From NCBI GenBank assembly GCA_900316415.1, contig ONCV01000001.1, positions 186,001 through 250,000 on the forward strand: a stretch of DNA of 64,000 nt. The letters are read 5' to 3'. The translations under genes and the position numbers were made by a program. A model generated the notes under the pieces. The model saw nothing but the letters and a program-made list of their open reading frames with translations, was not told the DNA's origin and ran no database searches. The stretch is from an uncultured Eubacteriales bacterium (lineage in GTDB: Bacteria > Bacillota > Clostridia > Christensenellales > Aristaeellaceae). Position 1 is the first letter of the stretch, and each line of letters opens with the position of its first letter. Shown here one piece after another: positions 35,377 to 43,907 of the stretch.

Positions 35377-36540
35377 ATGGAAATCACCGGGGATATCAGG
35401 TACATCGGGGTCAACGATCATGAGCTGGATCTGTTTGAGGGACAGTATATCGTGCCGGGAGGCATGGCGTACAATTCCTATGTGATCCTGGATCAGAAGA
35501 TTGCGGTCATGGATTCCGTGGACGCGCGCTTCGGGGAGGAATGGCTGCGGAATCTGGAGCGGGAGCTGCAGGGCCGGAAGCCGGATTATCTGATCGTTCA
35601 GCATATGGAGCCGGATCATTCCGCCAACATTACCCGGTTCCTGGAGGCCTATCCGGAGGCCACAGTGGTCTCCTCCGCCAAGGCATTCCAGATGATGAAG
35701 AACTTCTACGGCGCGGAACCGGCGGAGGAGAAGCGCCTCGTGGTCGGGGAGAAGAGCACCCTGGAGCTGGGAAAGCATACGCTGACCTTTGTCACCGCTC
35801 CGATGGTGCACTGGCCGGAGGTCATCTTTACCTGGGACGGCACGGATCACGTGCTCTTCTCCGCGGACGCCTTCGGAAAATTCGGCGCGCTGGACTACGA
35901 TGATCCGGAGGGCTGGGCCTGCGAGGCGCGGCGGTACTATTTCGGCATCGTGGGCAAGTACGGCGCGCAGGTGCAGGCCGTCCTGAAGAAGCTGGCCGGC
36001 CTGGAGATCCGGGCGATCTGCCCCCTGCACGGCCCCGTGCTGCAGGAAAACCTGAGCTACTACCTGGATGTGTATTCCACCTGGAGCTCCTACGGCGTGG
36101 AGAGCGAGGGAATCGTGATCAACTACACCTCGGTGTACGGGCATACGCAGGCCGCGGCGGAGAAGCTGGCGGAGCTGCTGCGGGCCCGGGGCTGCCCGAA
36201 GGTGGCGGTGAACGATCTGGCCCGGTGCGACATGCCGGAGGCGGTGGAGGACACCTTCCGGTACGGAAAGGCCGTTTTTGCCACGACGACCTACAACGCG
36301 GATATCTTCCCCTTCATGAAGACCTTCCTGGAGCATCTGACCGAGCGGAACTGGCAGAACCGGACGGTGGGCCTGATCGAGAACGGATCCTGGGCGCCGA
36401 CGGCCGCGAAGGGAATGAAGAAGCTGCTGGAGGGCTGCAAGAACCTGACCTTCCTGGAGCCCGAGGTGAAGATCGTCTCCGCGCTGAACGGGGAGAGCCT
36501 CGCGCAGCTGGAAGCCCTGGCCGATGCCCTGATGGCCTGA
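35377..36540 (+). CDS. Flavodiiron protein (FprA family)
   Basis: A 387-residue A-type flavoprotein. The N-terminal metallo-beta-lactamase-like domain carries the diiron ligands H76-x-E78-x-D80-H81 (QHMEPDHS), then H in MVHWPE, D in FSADAFG and H in LHGPV. The C-terminal flavodoxin domain begins near 248 (IVINYTSVYGHTQ). These enzymes reduce oxygen or nitric oxide in anaerobes, which fits a strict anaerobe. No rubredoxin domain is fused. ATG 35377 follows AAGGGAGG; longer in-frame versions overlap the upstream gene. Confidence 0.93.
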   Translation: MEITGDIRYIGVNDHELDLFEGQYIVPGGMAYNSYVILDQKIAVMDSVDARFGEEWLRNLERELQGRKPDYLIVQHMEPDHSANITRFLEAYPEATVVSSAKAFQMMKNFYGAEPAEEKRLVVGEKSTLELGKHTLTFVTAPMVHWPEVIFTWDGTDHVLFSADAFGKFGALDYDDPEGWACEARRYYFGIVGKYGAQVQAVLKKLAGLEIRAICPLHGPVLQENLSYYLDVYSTWSSYGVESEGIVINYTSVYGHTQAAAEKLAELLRARGCPKVAVNDLARCDMPEAVEDTFRYGKAVFATTTYNADIFPFMKTFLEHLTERNWQNRTVGLIENGSWAPTAAKGMKKLLEGCKNLTFLEPEVKIVSALNGESLAQLEALADALMA

Positions 36541-36592
36541 GCGGAAGGGGAAAATGCCCTTTTCAGGGAAGTAAAAATGCGGTATAATGCGC

Positions 36593-36598
36593 TTGGCG
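36593..36598 (+). promoter_or_regulatory. Possible -10 box for pta
   Basis: TATAAT at 36593-36598, 49 bp before the start. No good -35 at 17 bp (AGTAAA), so the promoter is uncertain. Confidence 0.45.
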
Positions 36599-36646
36599 CA
36601 AAGGCGCCGGGCAGAGAACAAAAAGGATCGGCAGGAGGAAAAAGCG

Positions 36647-37645
36647 ATGTCAGTGATCGAACGCATCAAGAATCAGGCGAAAACCAATGTGAAGCATATT
36701 GTGCTGGCTGAGGGCAGCGAGCCCCGCACCGTGCAGGCTGCGGCGAAGATCGTGGCGGAAGGCCTGGCGAAGATTACCCTGGTGGGCAAGCCCGAGGAGA
36801 TTCAGAAGGTTGCGGCGGAGACCGGAACGGACCTGAAGGACGTGGCGATCGTGGATCCCGCCACCTGCCCGAAGAGCGAAGCCTATGCCGAGAAGCTGTG
36901 CGAGCTGCGGCAGAAGAAGGGCATGACCATCGAGCAGGCCCGGGATCTGGTGTACAACAACACCCTGTATTTTGCCACGATGATGCTGAAGATGGATGAC
37001 GCGGACGGCATGGTGGCCGGCGCGATCAATTCCACCGGCAATGTGCTGCGCCCCGCGCTGCAGATCATCAAGATGGCTCCCGGCATCTCCACCGCCTCCA
37101 GCTGCTTCATCATGGAGCTTCCCACGAAGCAGTACGGGGATGACGGCGTGATGCTCTTCGGCGACTGCGCGGTGAACATCGAGCCCAACGCGGACGAGCT
37201 GGCGGCCATTGCCCTGGCGACCGCGAACACCTGCAAGAGCCTGCTGCAGGCCGAGCCCCGGGTGGCGATGCTTTCCTTTTCCACCAAGGGCAGCGCGAAG
37301 CACGATGTGGTGACTCGGGTTCAGGAAGCCACGGCCAAGGCCAGGGAGCTGGCGCCGGATCTGATGCTGGACGGCGAGCTTCAGGCGGACGCGGCCCTGG
37401 TGCCCGAGGTGGCTAACCTGAAGGCCCCCGGATCCCCCGTGGCGGGAAAGAACCCCAACGTGCTGATCTTCCCGAACCTCGGCGCGGGCAATATCGGATA
37501 CAAGCTGGTGCAGCGCCTGGCCGGCGCCAAGGCCATCGGCCCGATCATTCAGGGCCTGGCCAAGCCGGTGAACGACCTGAGCCGCGGATGCAACGTGGAA
37601 GAGATCGTCAACACCGTCGCGGCGGTCGCGGTGATCGCCCAGTAA
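36647..37645 (+). CDS. pta: Phosphate acetyltransferase
   Basis: A 332-residue enzyme that exchanges acetyl-CoA and acetyl phosphate, a step of fermentative ATP production. It has the short form of the family: VLAEGSEPRTVQAA, LYFATMMLKMDDADGMVAGA, STGNVLRPALQIIK, FGDCAVNIEPNADELAAIA, MLSFSTKGSA, DGELQADAALVP and FPNLGAGNIGYKLVQRL. ATG 36647 follows AGGAGG. No ackA is adjacent. Confidence 0.96.
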   Translation: MSVIERIKNQAKTNVKHIVLAEGSEPRTVQAAAKIVAEGLAKITLVGKPEEIQKVAAETGTDLKDVAIVDPATCPKSEAYAEKLCELRQKKGMTIEQARDLVYNNTLYFATMMLKMDDADGMVAGAINSTGNVLRPALQIIKMAPGISTASSCFIMELPTKQYGDDGVMLFGDCAVNIEPNADELAAIALATANTCKSLLQAEPRVAMLSFSTKGSAKHDVVTRVQEATAKARELAPDLMLDGELQADAALVPEVANLKAPGSPVAGKNPNVLIFPNLGAGNIGYKLVQRLAGAKAIGPIIQGLAKPVNDLSRGCNVEEIVNTVAAVAVIAQ

Positions 37646-37654
37646 CCCTCCTGT

Positions 37655-37708
37655 GCGGGCAGCCCGGCGGCATGGGCCCCGGCCGATGCCGCCGAAGGTG
37701 GCTCCCGC
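37655..37708 (+). terminator. Large branched inverted repeat after pta
   Basis: Outer arms GCGGG (37655-37659) and CCCGC (37704-37708), middle AGCC and GGCT, inner CGGCGGCAT (37665-37673) and ATGCCGCCG (37686-37694). The only T-run is a weak one 20 nt later. It probably ends the pta transcript or protects its 3' end. Confidence 0.45.
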
Positions 37709-37728
37709 AGGGCCGGACAAAAATTTTC

Positions 37729-37757
37729 TTGACAATTGAAACGGACTTCCGTATACT
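37729..37757 (+). promoter_or_regulatory. Strong sigma-A promoter for the rpmH cluster
   Basis: TTGACA (37729-37734), 17-bp spacer, TATACT (37752-37757), 87 bp before rpmH, preceded by an A/T-rich stretch that could act as an UP element. Confidence 0.9.
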
Positions 37758-37844
37758 TAGAAAGCTGTTTTTACAGTGTGTTCCGGGGATTCCCCCGGCG
37801 GGGATGATCCCTGTTGAATTTTCTTAGCAGAGGAGTGTTGAAAA

Positions 37845-37979
37845 ATGTTCCGTACGTACCAGCCCAAGAAGCGCCAGCGCAATAAGGTTCACGGATTCCG
37901 TGCCCGCATGGCGACGAAGAACGGCCGCCGCGTGCTGGCTGCCCGCCGCCGCCGTGGCCGCAAGGAGCTGACGGTGTGA
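37845..37979 (+). CDS. rpmH: Ribosomal protein bL34
   Basis: A 44-residue, very basic protein beginning [20 protein letters not shown] and ending in [11 protein letters not shown], the classic L34 sequence. AGGAG precedes ATG. It is the first gene of the rpmH-rnpA-yidD-yidC-khpB cluster. dnaA, often found next to rpmH, is not upstream; pta is. Confidence 0.97.
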   Translation: MFRTYQPKKRQRNKVHGFRARMATKNGRRVLAARRRRGRKELTV

Positions 37980-38093
37980 CCGACGCCGTGCAGCCTGTGA
38001 TACCAGGCCGTGGTTAAGGCCCGCCTTCATGAAAAAGGCGGGCTTTTCCAGTATTTATCCCGGTTGAACATCGGGAAGATCGGATTTGGGAAA

Positions 38094-38510
38094 ATGGAGA
38101 AACAGTATCGGCTGAAGAAGAACGGCGCGTTTCAGTATGTCTACCGTCGGGGACATTCTGTCGCCTGCCGTGACCTGGTTATGCTCTTCGCCCGCGGGCG
38201 GGAGCTGAAGGTCGGGTTTTCCGTCAGCAAGAAGGTGGGCAACGCCGTGGTCCGGAACCGGATCAAGCGCCGCCTGCGGGAATGCTTTCGGCCCTATCTG
38301 GGGGACGTGAAACCCGGACTGTACGTCATCGTTGCCAGGACTTCCGCCGCGAAGGCCACCTTCCAGAGCCTTCAGAAGGACGTGAGGTTTCTGCTGAAAA
38401 AGCAGGACGTGCTGCAGGGCAGGCGAAACGCGGAAGGCGCTGCGCCCGCCTCCGGCGCCCCGGCCAAGCGGACCTCCGCGGAGGAAAGGGAAGGGAATCG
38501 CGCCAGATGA
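38094..38510 (+). CDS. rnpA: Ribonuclease P protein component
   Basis: A 138-residue basic protein that binds the RNase P RNA for tRNA 5' processing. Seen: [15 protein letters not shown], then the RNR-type signature [17 protein letters not shown]. The tail of about 35 residues (Ala/Gly/Arg-rich) is an extension. ATG 38094 gives the normal N-terminus; the ribosome binding site is weak. The stop overlaps the yidD start (ATGA). Confidence 0.95.
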   Translation: MEKQYRLKKNGAFQYVYRRGHSVACRDLVMLFARGRELKVGFSVSKKVGNAVVRNRIKRRLRECFRPYLGDVKPGLYVIVARTSAAKATFQSLQKDVRFLLKKQDVLQGRRNAEGAAPASGAPAKRTSAEEREGNRAR

Positions 38511-38749
38511 GACGGTTTCTGCTGGCTCTGATCCGGTTTTACCGGAAGCAGATCAGTCCCCGGAAGAGGAGGCCGGCCTGCCGCTATATCCCCACCTGCT
38601 CCCAGTACGCGGTGACGGCGATCGAACGTTACGGCGCCTGGAAGGGCGGATGGATGGCCCTGTGGCGGCTGCTGCGCTGCAATCCCTTCAGCAGGGGCGG
38701 ATATGATCCGGTTCCCGTGGATCTTTACACCATGATAAGGAGGGAATAA
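38507..38749 (+). CDS. yidD: Membrane protein insertion efficiency factor YidD
   Basis: An 80-residue protein of the YidD family: [50 protein letters not shown]. It assists YidC-dependent membrane insertion. It overlaps rnpA by four bases, so translation is probably coupled, and is 6 bp before yidC. Confidence 0.96.
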   Translation: MRRFLLALIRFYRKQISPRKRRPACRYIPTCSQYAVTAIERYGAWKGGWMALWRLLRCNPFSRGGYDPVPVDLYTMIRRE

Positions 38750-38755
38750 CCGAGA

Positions 38756-39763
38756 ATGAACGAAGCACTTTTCAACTTCCTGTCCTGGATCAATTCCTGG
38801 ACGGGCAGCTGGGGCTGGGCGATGGTGGTCTTTACGATCCTGATCCGCCTGGTGCTGACGCCGCTGGACTTCAAGAGCCGCGCGGGCATGCGCAAAACGA
38901 CGAAGCTGCAGCCCAGGCTGGCCGAGCTGCAGAAGAAGTACGCCAACGACAAGGAAAAGCTGAATCAGAAGACGGCGGAGCTGTACAAGAAGGAGGGGGT
39001 CAACCCCATGAGCAGCTGCCTGCCGCTGCTGCTGACCTGGCCGATCCTGATCATCGTGTTCTCCGCCATGCGGACCGCCGCGAACCGGGAGATCCTGGGC
39101 CAGGTGACCCAGATCCTCAACGGCGAAACGCCCACGATGGAAACCTTCCTGTGGATCCGGAACCTGTGGATGCCGGACAGCCTCTTCAGCCCGGCCTGGC
39201 CGGACCTGGGCACCCTGCGCCAGATCCCCGCGGATATGTGGAAAACCTGGCTGGCCGGATTCGGGGACAGCATGCCCGTCCTGCTGCAGGAGCTGAACCT
39301 GACCGCCGAAAGCTTTGACGGCAGTGCGCTGATGACGACACTGCAGACCCTTCAGACGGCCATGCTCAACGGGAACGCGGCCTATGCCGATGCCCTGAGC
39401 GTGAACAACGGATGGACCATGAACCTGTTTGTCACCACCCTGACGGTGATGAAGGACTACAATGGCTATATGATTCTGCCGATTCTCAGCGCCGTGACCC
39501 AGATTCTGATGACGAAGCTGACCGGCAATCAGCAGCCCCAGGCCCAGGGCGGCGCGGCAGATCAGGCCGCTGCGACCAGCAAGATGATGACCTGGTTCTT
39601 CCCGCTGTTCTCCCTGTTCATCTGCTTCAGCTACAGCTCCGCGTTCGCGCTGTACTGGGTGATGGGCAACCTGGTGATCATGGGACAGACGGCTGTGATC
39701 AACCATGTGCTGGATGCGCGTGAAAAGAAGGCCGCGGTGGCCGGAGAGGGTACGGTGAAATAA
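38756..39763 (+). CDS. yidC: Membrane protein insertase YidC
   Basis: A 335-residue YidC/Oxa1 protein. The first membrane segment holds the groove Arg31 (FTILIRLVLTPLDF). A coiled cytoplasmic loop follows (KLQPRLAELQKKYANDKEKLNQKTAELYKKEGVNP), and PMSSCLPLLLTWPILIIVF is the next segment. Between it and the later segments lies an outer loop of about 100 residues (about 112-215), larger than usual for Gram-positive YidC. No signal peptide or lipobox. It sits in the rpmH cluster. Confidence 0.95.
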   Translation: MNEALFNFLSWINSWTGSWGWAMVVFTILIRLVLTPLDFKSRAGMRKTTKLQPRLAELQKKYANDKEKLNQKTAELYKKEGVNPMSSCLPLLLTWPILIIVFSAMRTAANREILGQVTQILNGETPTMETFLWIRNLWMPDSLFSPAWPDLGTLRQIPADMWKTWLAGFGDSMPVLLQELNLTAESFDGSALMTTLQTLQTAMLNGNAAYADALSVNNGWTMNLFVTTLTVMKDYNGYMILPILSAVTQILMTKLTGNQQPQAQGGAADQAAATSKMMTWFFPLFSLFICFSYSSAFALYWVMGNLVIMGQTAVINHVLDAREKKAAVAGEGTVK

Positions 39764-40747
39764 ATGAAAAGATATGAATCTTCCGCGAAGACGGTCGAGG
39801 AAGCGATTGAGCAGGGGCTGCAGGAGCTGGGCGTCAGCATCGGCGATGTGGACGTGCAGGTGCTCGAAGAGGGCAGCAAGGGCCTGTTCGGTCTGTTCGG
39901 CTCCCGGCTTGCCAAGGTCAGCCTGACGGTGAAGGAGGAGGCGGATGATCTGCTGGATGATCTGATGCCCCGGGAGGAGGAGCCCGCCCCCGCGCCCGTG
40001 AAGAGCGAGGAGCCGAAGGCGGAGAAGAAGCCGGAGCCCGCGAAGGAGCCGGAAACGCCGGCCGCGAAGGAAACGGACGAAGCGGCGGAGAAGGCGGAGC
40101 CGGCCCGCGAAGCGGAGAAGAAGGAAGCCGCCCGGCCCGCGCCGGTGAAGCGCGTTGCCCCGAAGAAGGCCGAAAAGAAGCCGGAGCCGGAGAAGACGGA
40201 GGAGCAGCCGGAAGCGGCTTCCGCGGAGGAGCCCCCGATCCGGGCGATGGAGAAGCCGGAGATCACGGTGATCCCGGAGGATCAGCTGGATCCGGAAAGC
40301 CCCGCGGGACAGGCCTTCGCCTTCCTGAAGGAGATCACGAAGCTGATGGGCGTGGAGGTTTCCATTGAAATGGGAACGGATGCGGAAGGAAACGTCTACG
40401 GCTCCATGATGGGGGATACCCTGGGGATTCTGATTGGCCGCCGGGGCGAGACGCTGGATGCGCTGCAGTATCTGACCAGCCTGAAGGTGAACCGGGGCCG
40501 GGAAGGATATACCCGCGTGACCCTGGACACGGAGAATTACCGGGAGCGCCGGGAGGATACCCTGATCCGCCTGGCCAACCGGATGGCGAACCGTGCCGTG
40601 CGCACGGGACGCCGGGTCAGCCTGGAGCCCATGAATCCCTATGAGCGGCGGATCATCCATTTTGCGCTGCAGCAGAACGAATCCGTCAGCACCCATTCCG
40701 AGGGGGACGAGCCCAACCGGCATGTGGTGATCACCGTAAAGAAATAA
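39764..40747 (+). CDS. khpB: RNA-binding protein KhpB (Jag)
   Basis: A 327-residue protein with the Jag_N domain at 1-55 (GLFGLFGSRLAKV), a long linker rich in Glu, Pro, Lys and Ala (about 65-165), a KH domain at about 190-245 (GDTLGILIGRRGETLDALQYL) and an R3H domain at about 250-325 (YRERREDTLIRLANR, PMNPYERRIIHFALQ). KhpB binds RNA with KhpA and affects division and envelope. It begins directly at the yidC stop (TAAATG). Confidence 0.95.
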   Translation: MKRYESSAKTVEEAIEQGLQELGVSIGDVDVQVLEEGSKGLFGLFGSRLAKVSLTVKEEADDLLDDLMPREEEPAPAPVKSEEPKAEKKPEPAKEPETPAAKETDEAAEKAEPAREAEKKEAARPAPVKRVAPKKAEKKPEPEKTEEQPEAASAEEPPIRAMEKPEITVIPEDQLDPESPAGQAFAFLKEITKLMGVEVSIEMGTDAEGNVYGSMMGDTLGILIGRRGETLDALQYLTSLKVNRGREGYTRVTLDTENYRERREDTLIRLANRMANRAVRTGRRVSLEPMNPYERRIIHFALQQNESVSTHSEGDEPNRHVVITVKK

Positions 40748-40820
40748 GCCGGTCCCGTCCGGAGCCCGGAGCGGGCAGCCGGACCGCAGGAGACCGATTC
40801 GCAGGAGGCAATGATTCAAA

Positions 40821-42101
40821 ATGCTGGATATCAATCTGCTCCGGACGGATCCGGAGAAGGTAAAGGAAAACATTCGAAAGAAGTTTCAGGATCAGAAGCT
40901 GCCCATGGTGGACGAGGTCATTCAGTTTGACCGGGATTACCGCGCGGCCCAGCAGCAGGCGGATGCCCTGCGGAACCAGCGGAAGCAGAAGAGCAAGATG
41001 ATCGGCGGCCTGATGGCGAAGGGCCAGAAGGACGAGGCGGAGCAGATGAAGGCGGAGGTAGCCGCCCTCGCGGACGAACTGGAAGCCCTCGAGCAGAAGG
41101 AAGAAGAGCTGAAGGCGGAAATCCGGAAGCGGATGCTGGTTATCCCCAACATCATCGATGATTCCGTTCCCATCGGCCGGGATGACAGCGAGAACGTCGA
41201 GATTCAGCGCTTCGGCGAGCCCGTGGTGCCGGAATGGGAGATCCCCTATCATGTGGACATCATGGAGCGGCTCAGCGGCATCGACCTGGACGCCGCCCGG
41301 GAGACCAGCGGAAACGGGTTCTATTACCTGATGGGCGATATCGCCCGGCTGCACAGCGCCATCCTGTCCTACGCGCGGGATTTCATGATCGACCGGGGCT
41401 TCACGTACGTGGTGCCGCCCTTCATGATCCACGGGGACGTGGTGACGGGTGTGATGAGCTTCGCCGAGATGGAAAACATGATGTACAAGATCGAGGGCGA
41501 GGATCTGTATCTGATCGGCACCTCGGAGCACAGCATGATCGGCAAGTTCATCGACAGCATCCTGGACGAGGAAACCCTGCCCCGCACGCTGACCAGCTAC
41601 AGCCCCTGCTTCCGGAAGGAAGTCGGCGCGCACGGCATTGAGGAGCGCGGCGTGTACCGGATTCATCAGTTCGAAAAGCAGGAGATGATCGTCGTCTGCA
41701 AGCCGGAGGATTCCATGATGTGGTTTGACCGGCTGTGGCAGAATACGGTGGATTTCTTCCGGACGCTGGATATCCCGGTGCGGACGCTGGAATGCTGCAG
41801 CGGCGACCTGGCGGACCTGAAGGTGAAGAGCCTGGACGTGGAAGCCTGGAGTCCCCGCCAGAAGAAGTATTTTGAGGTGGGTTCCTGCTCCAATCTCGGA
41901 GACGCCCAGGCCCGCCGGCTTCAGATCCGGGTGAAGACGAAGGATGGAAAGAAGTACTTCGCGCATACGCTGAACAACACCTGCGTGGCGCCGCCCCGGA
42001 TGCTGATCGCCTTCCTGGAGAACAACCTGAAGGCGGACGGAACCGTGGCGATTCCCGAGCCGCTTCGGATGTACATGGGCGGCAAGGACCATATCGGATA
42101 A
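40821..42101 (+). CDS. serS: Seryl-tRNA synthetase
   Basis: A 426-residue class II synthetase. The N-terminal coiled-coil arm that grips tRNA-Ser is at about 30-100; the catalytic core has the TSEHSMIG region, motif 2 (FRKEVGAHGIEERGVYRIHQFEK) and motif 3 (NNTCVAPPRMLIAFLEN). CAGGAGG precedes the ATG. A strong terminator follows. The tRNA-Ser gene lies 3 kb further on. Confidence 0.97.
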   Translation: MLDINLLRTDPEKVKENIRKKFQDQKLPMVDEVIQFDRDYRAAQQQADALRNQRKQKSKMIGGLMAKGQKDEAEQMKAEVAALADELEALEQKEEELKAEIRKRMLVIPNIIDDSVPIGRDDSENVEIQRFGEPVVPEWEIPYHVDIMERLSGIDLDAARETSGNGFYYLMGDIARLHSAILSYARDFMIDRGFTYVVPPFMIHGDVVTGVMSFAEMENMMYKIEGEDLYLIGTSEHSMIGKFIDSILDEETLPRTLTSYSPCFRKEVGAHGIEERGVYRIHQFEKQEMIVVCKPEDSMMWFDRLWQNTVDFFRTLDIPVRTLECCSGDLADLKVKSLDVEAWSPRQKKYFEVGSCSNLGDAQARRLQIRVKTKDGKKYFAHTLNNTCVAPPRMLIAFLENNLKADGTVAIPEPLRMYMGGKDHIG

Positions 42102-42118
42102 TTCGGAAAGGCCTCATG

Positions 42119-42151
42119 AAAACGGCCCCCGGCAGATGCCGGGGGCCGTTT
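42119..42151. terminator. Bidirectional terminator between serS and the seven-HTH gene
   Basis: AAACGGCCCCCGGC, loop AGAT, GCCGGGGGCCGTTT. A perfect 14-pair stem between converging genes, with A and T tracts at the two ends. Confidence 0.85.
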
Positions 42152-42169
42152 GAATACCTGAAATCCGGA

Positions 42170-43714
42170 TCAGTCGGAACCGGACAGAACCTGTCCTTCC
42201 TCCTCAATCAGGCGCAGCGCCTTTTCCGCGGTGGCCTCATCCACGCGGCCCTGCTCCAGGTAGCTGATGCCGCCCTGGGAAAGATTCATCAGCTCGCCCA
42301 GGCGCTTCTGGCTGAGACCCGCGGCCGTCCGCGCTTCCCGGATCCGCTGCGCCAGATCGGGCCGGGACACCCGGGAGGAGCGGGCGGGGACGGCGGTACG
42401 GGAGGTCTCCTTCGCCATCTGAACCAGCGGAAGGGCTTCCTCCGACTTTTTCTGATCGATCACATCCTGAAGCATGCGGAGAATCCGCCTGCCGGTGGCC
42501 TCATCCACCTTTCCCCGCTCCATCAGGCTGATTCGGGTCTGCGGGAGATCCAGCATTTCTCCCAGGCTTTTCTGGCTCAGCTTCGCCGCTTCCCGCGCGT
42601 CCCGGATATTGGATCCGAGCAGCACCTGATCCGCCGGACGGACCCGGCGGGCCTGCACCGGCCGCCGCGGCTCCCGGCGAAGACGGCGGAGAATGGTCTG
42701 ATACTGTTCCTCCGTCACGTCGCCCAGTTCAATATGGGAGACGCGGGTTACCGGAAGGCGAAGGATGGTTCCCAGCTCCTTCTGGGACAGACCGGCCTGA
42801 AGCCGCTCCTCCCGAATCCGGGCGCCGGCTTCCTTTCCGCTGAAGGCCGGGGACGCCGGGGAGGCGGGAGAGGATTCAAAGAGGGCGACCAGTTCGTCGG
42901 CCCGCTTGGCGGTGATATATCCGCTTTCCAGATGAGCCAGGGTCGCGGGCTTGAGCTGCGCCAGTTCCGCGGCCTCCCGGACGGAAAGACCGGCGGCCTT
43001 CCGGGCTTCGCGCACCCGAAGGCCGGCAGCCCGGGGATCCTCCTTCACCGGGGCGTCGGAGGCGCTGGCGATCCGGCGCAGGATATGCTCCGCCTTTTCA
43101 TCCCGAATATACCCGGACTCCATCTGGGCAACCCGGCTGACGGAGAGATGGAGCAGATCGGCCAGCTGCTCCCGGGACAGGCCGGCATTCTGCCGGGCTT
43201 CCTTCACCCGAAGGCCGGCGGGCCGGTTCGGGGCGGGGTTCGCCCCGCGGGAGGGCTCCTTCGGACGCGGCGCGGCATGCTGAACAAGACGGGGAACGCC
43301 TTTCTCCCGTCCGTCTCCGTACATGAGCCACTTCCGGTTGATTCCGGTTTTCTTCTCGATTTCCTCTCCCCGGCGCCGTATCAGGACCAGATCCGGATCC
43401 GCCTCCCGGGCCAGCAGCTCCTCCGGCGTGATGCCCAGGGCCGCGGCCATATCTTCGGCGGAAATGTCATACTGCTCCCGCCATGCCCGCATCCGATGCC
43501 CGGGCGTGGTCTGGTCAAAGGTGGGCAGGAAGGGATCCACATCGGGATCCTTCAGGATTTGCGGATTGATCGGAAAGGCGGAGATGAACTGCAGCAGCAG
43601 ATAGGTCTCCCCGTTCTCCTCACAATCGATAACATCCTGTTTGGGAACACCAAGCTCATCGGCTACCTGAGCCTGGGTCAGTCCCATAATATCTCTCAGA
43701 TCCTGCATATTCAT
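42170..43714 (-). CDS. Protein with seven tandem Cro/C1-type HTH domains
   Basis: A 514-residue protein (518 from the TTG at 43726) built almost only of XRE-type helix-turn-helix units. Counted from the TTG they are at about 8-48 (LTQAQVADELGVPKQDV), 77-139 (ISAEDMAAALGITPEEL, ending WLMYGDG), 171-218 (LSREQLADLLHLSVSRVAQME), 235-280 (LSVREAAELAQLKPATLAHLE), 300-345 (LSQKELGTILRLPVTRVSHIE), 371-420 (LSQKSLGEMLDLPQTRISLME) and 458-508 (LSQKRLGELMNLSQGGISYLE). Linkers are Pro/Arg/Ala-rich. ATG 43714 is chosen as AGGAG lies 13 nt before it. Single or double XRE domains are usual; seven in one chain is rare. It may bind an array of sites or act as DNA scaffold. Three TTTGTCC sites in its promoter region suggest self-control. 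Confidence 0.85.
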   Translation of the reverse strand: MNMQDLRDIMGLTQAQVADELGVPKQDVIDCEENGETYLLLQFISAFPINPQILKDPDVDPFLPTFDQTTPGHRMRAWREQYDISAEDMAAALGITPEELLAREADPDLVLIRRRGEEIEKKTGINRKWLMYGDGREKGVPRLVQHAAPRPKEPSRGANPAPNRPAGLRVKEARQNAGLSREQLADLLHLSVSRVAQMESGYIRDEKAEHILRRIASASDAPVKEDPRAAGLRVREARKAAGLSVREAAELAQLKPATLAHLESGYITAKRADELVALFESSPASPASPAFSGKEAGARIREERLQAGLSQKELGTILRLPVTRVSHIELGDVTEEQYQTILRRLRREPRRPVQARRVRPADQVLLGSNIRDAREAAKLSQKSLGEMLDLPQTRISLMERGKVDEATGRRILRMLQDVIDQKKSEEALPLVQMAKETSRTAVPARSSRVSRPDLAQRIREARTAAGLSQKRLGELMNLSQGGISYLEQGRVDEATAEKALRLIEEEGQVLSGSD

Positions 43715-43773
43715 GTTATATCGCAATCTCCTGTGGCATAAAAATGCATTCGTCAGTTCGTCCCTACAACGGA

Positions 43774-43803
43774 ATTATAGCATGAACCCCATCCCTTTGT
43801 CCA
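43774..43803 (-). promoter_or_regulatory. Promoter of the seven-HTH gene
   Basis: Minus strand: -35 TGGACA (complement of 43798-43803), 18-bp spacer, -10 TATAAT (complement of 43774-43779). Confidence 0.7.
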
Positions 43804-43893
43804 CGGATAACAGCAACTTTTTGTCCGAACAGAGATCAAAGAAAAACGATATACATATATTCATCCTGAATGCATTTATTTATCCGGACAAAG
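43795..43893. promoter_or_regulatory. Three TTTGTCC-type sites upstream of the seven-HTH gene
   Basis: CTTTGTCC at 43795-43802 (overlaps the -35 box), TTTGTCC at 43820-43826, and the inverted copy GGACAAAG at 43886-43893. The first and last share a longer core, CTTTGTCC(ac)GGATAA, in opposite orientation. These are candidate operators, possibly for the seven-HTH protein itself. Confidence 0.5.
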
Positions 43894-43907
43894 ATGGGTT
43901 CCGCCGG

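Noticed and set aside
37709..37844. Replication origin near rpmH
   Set aside because: No dnaA gene, no cluster of DnaA boxes (TTATCCACA-like) seen; the upstream gene is pta.
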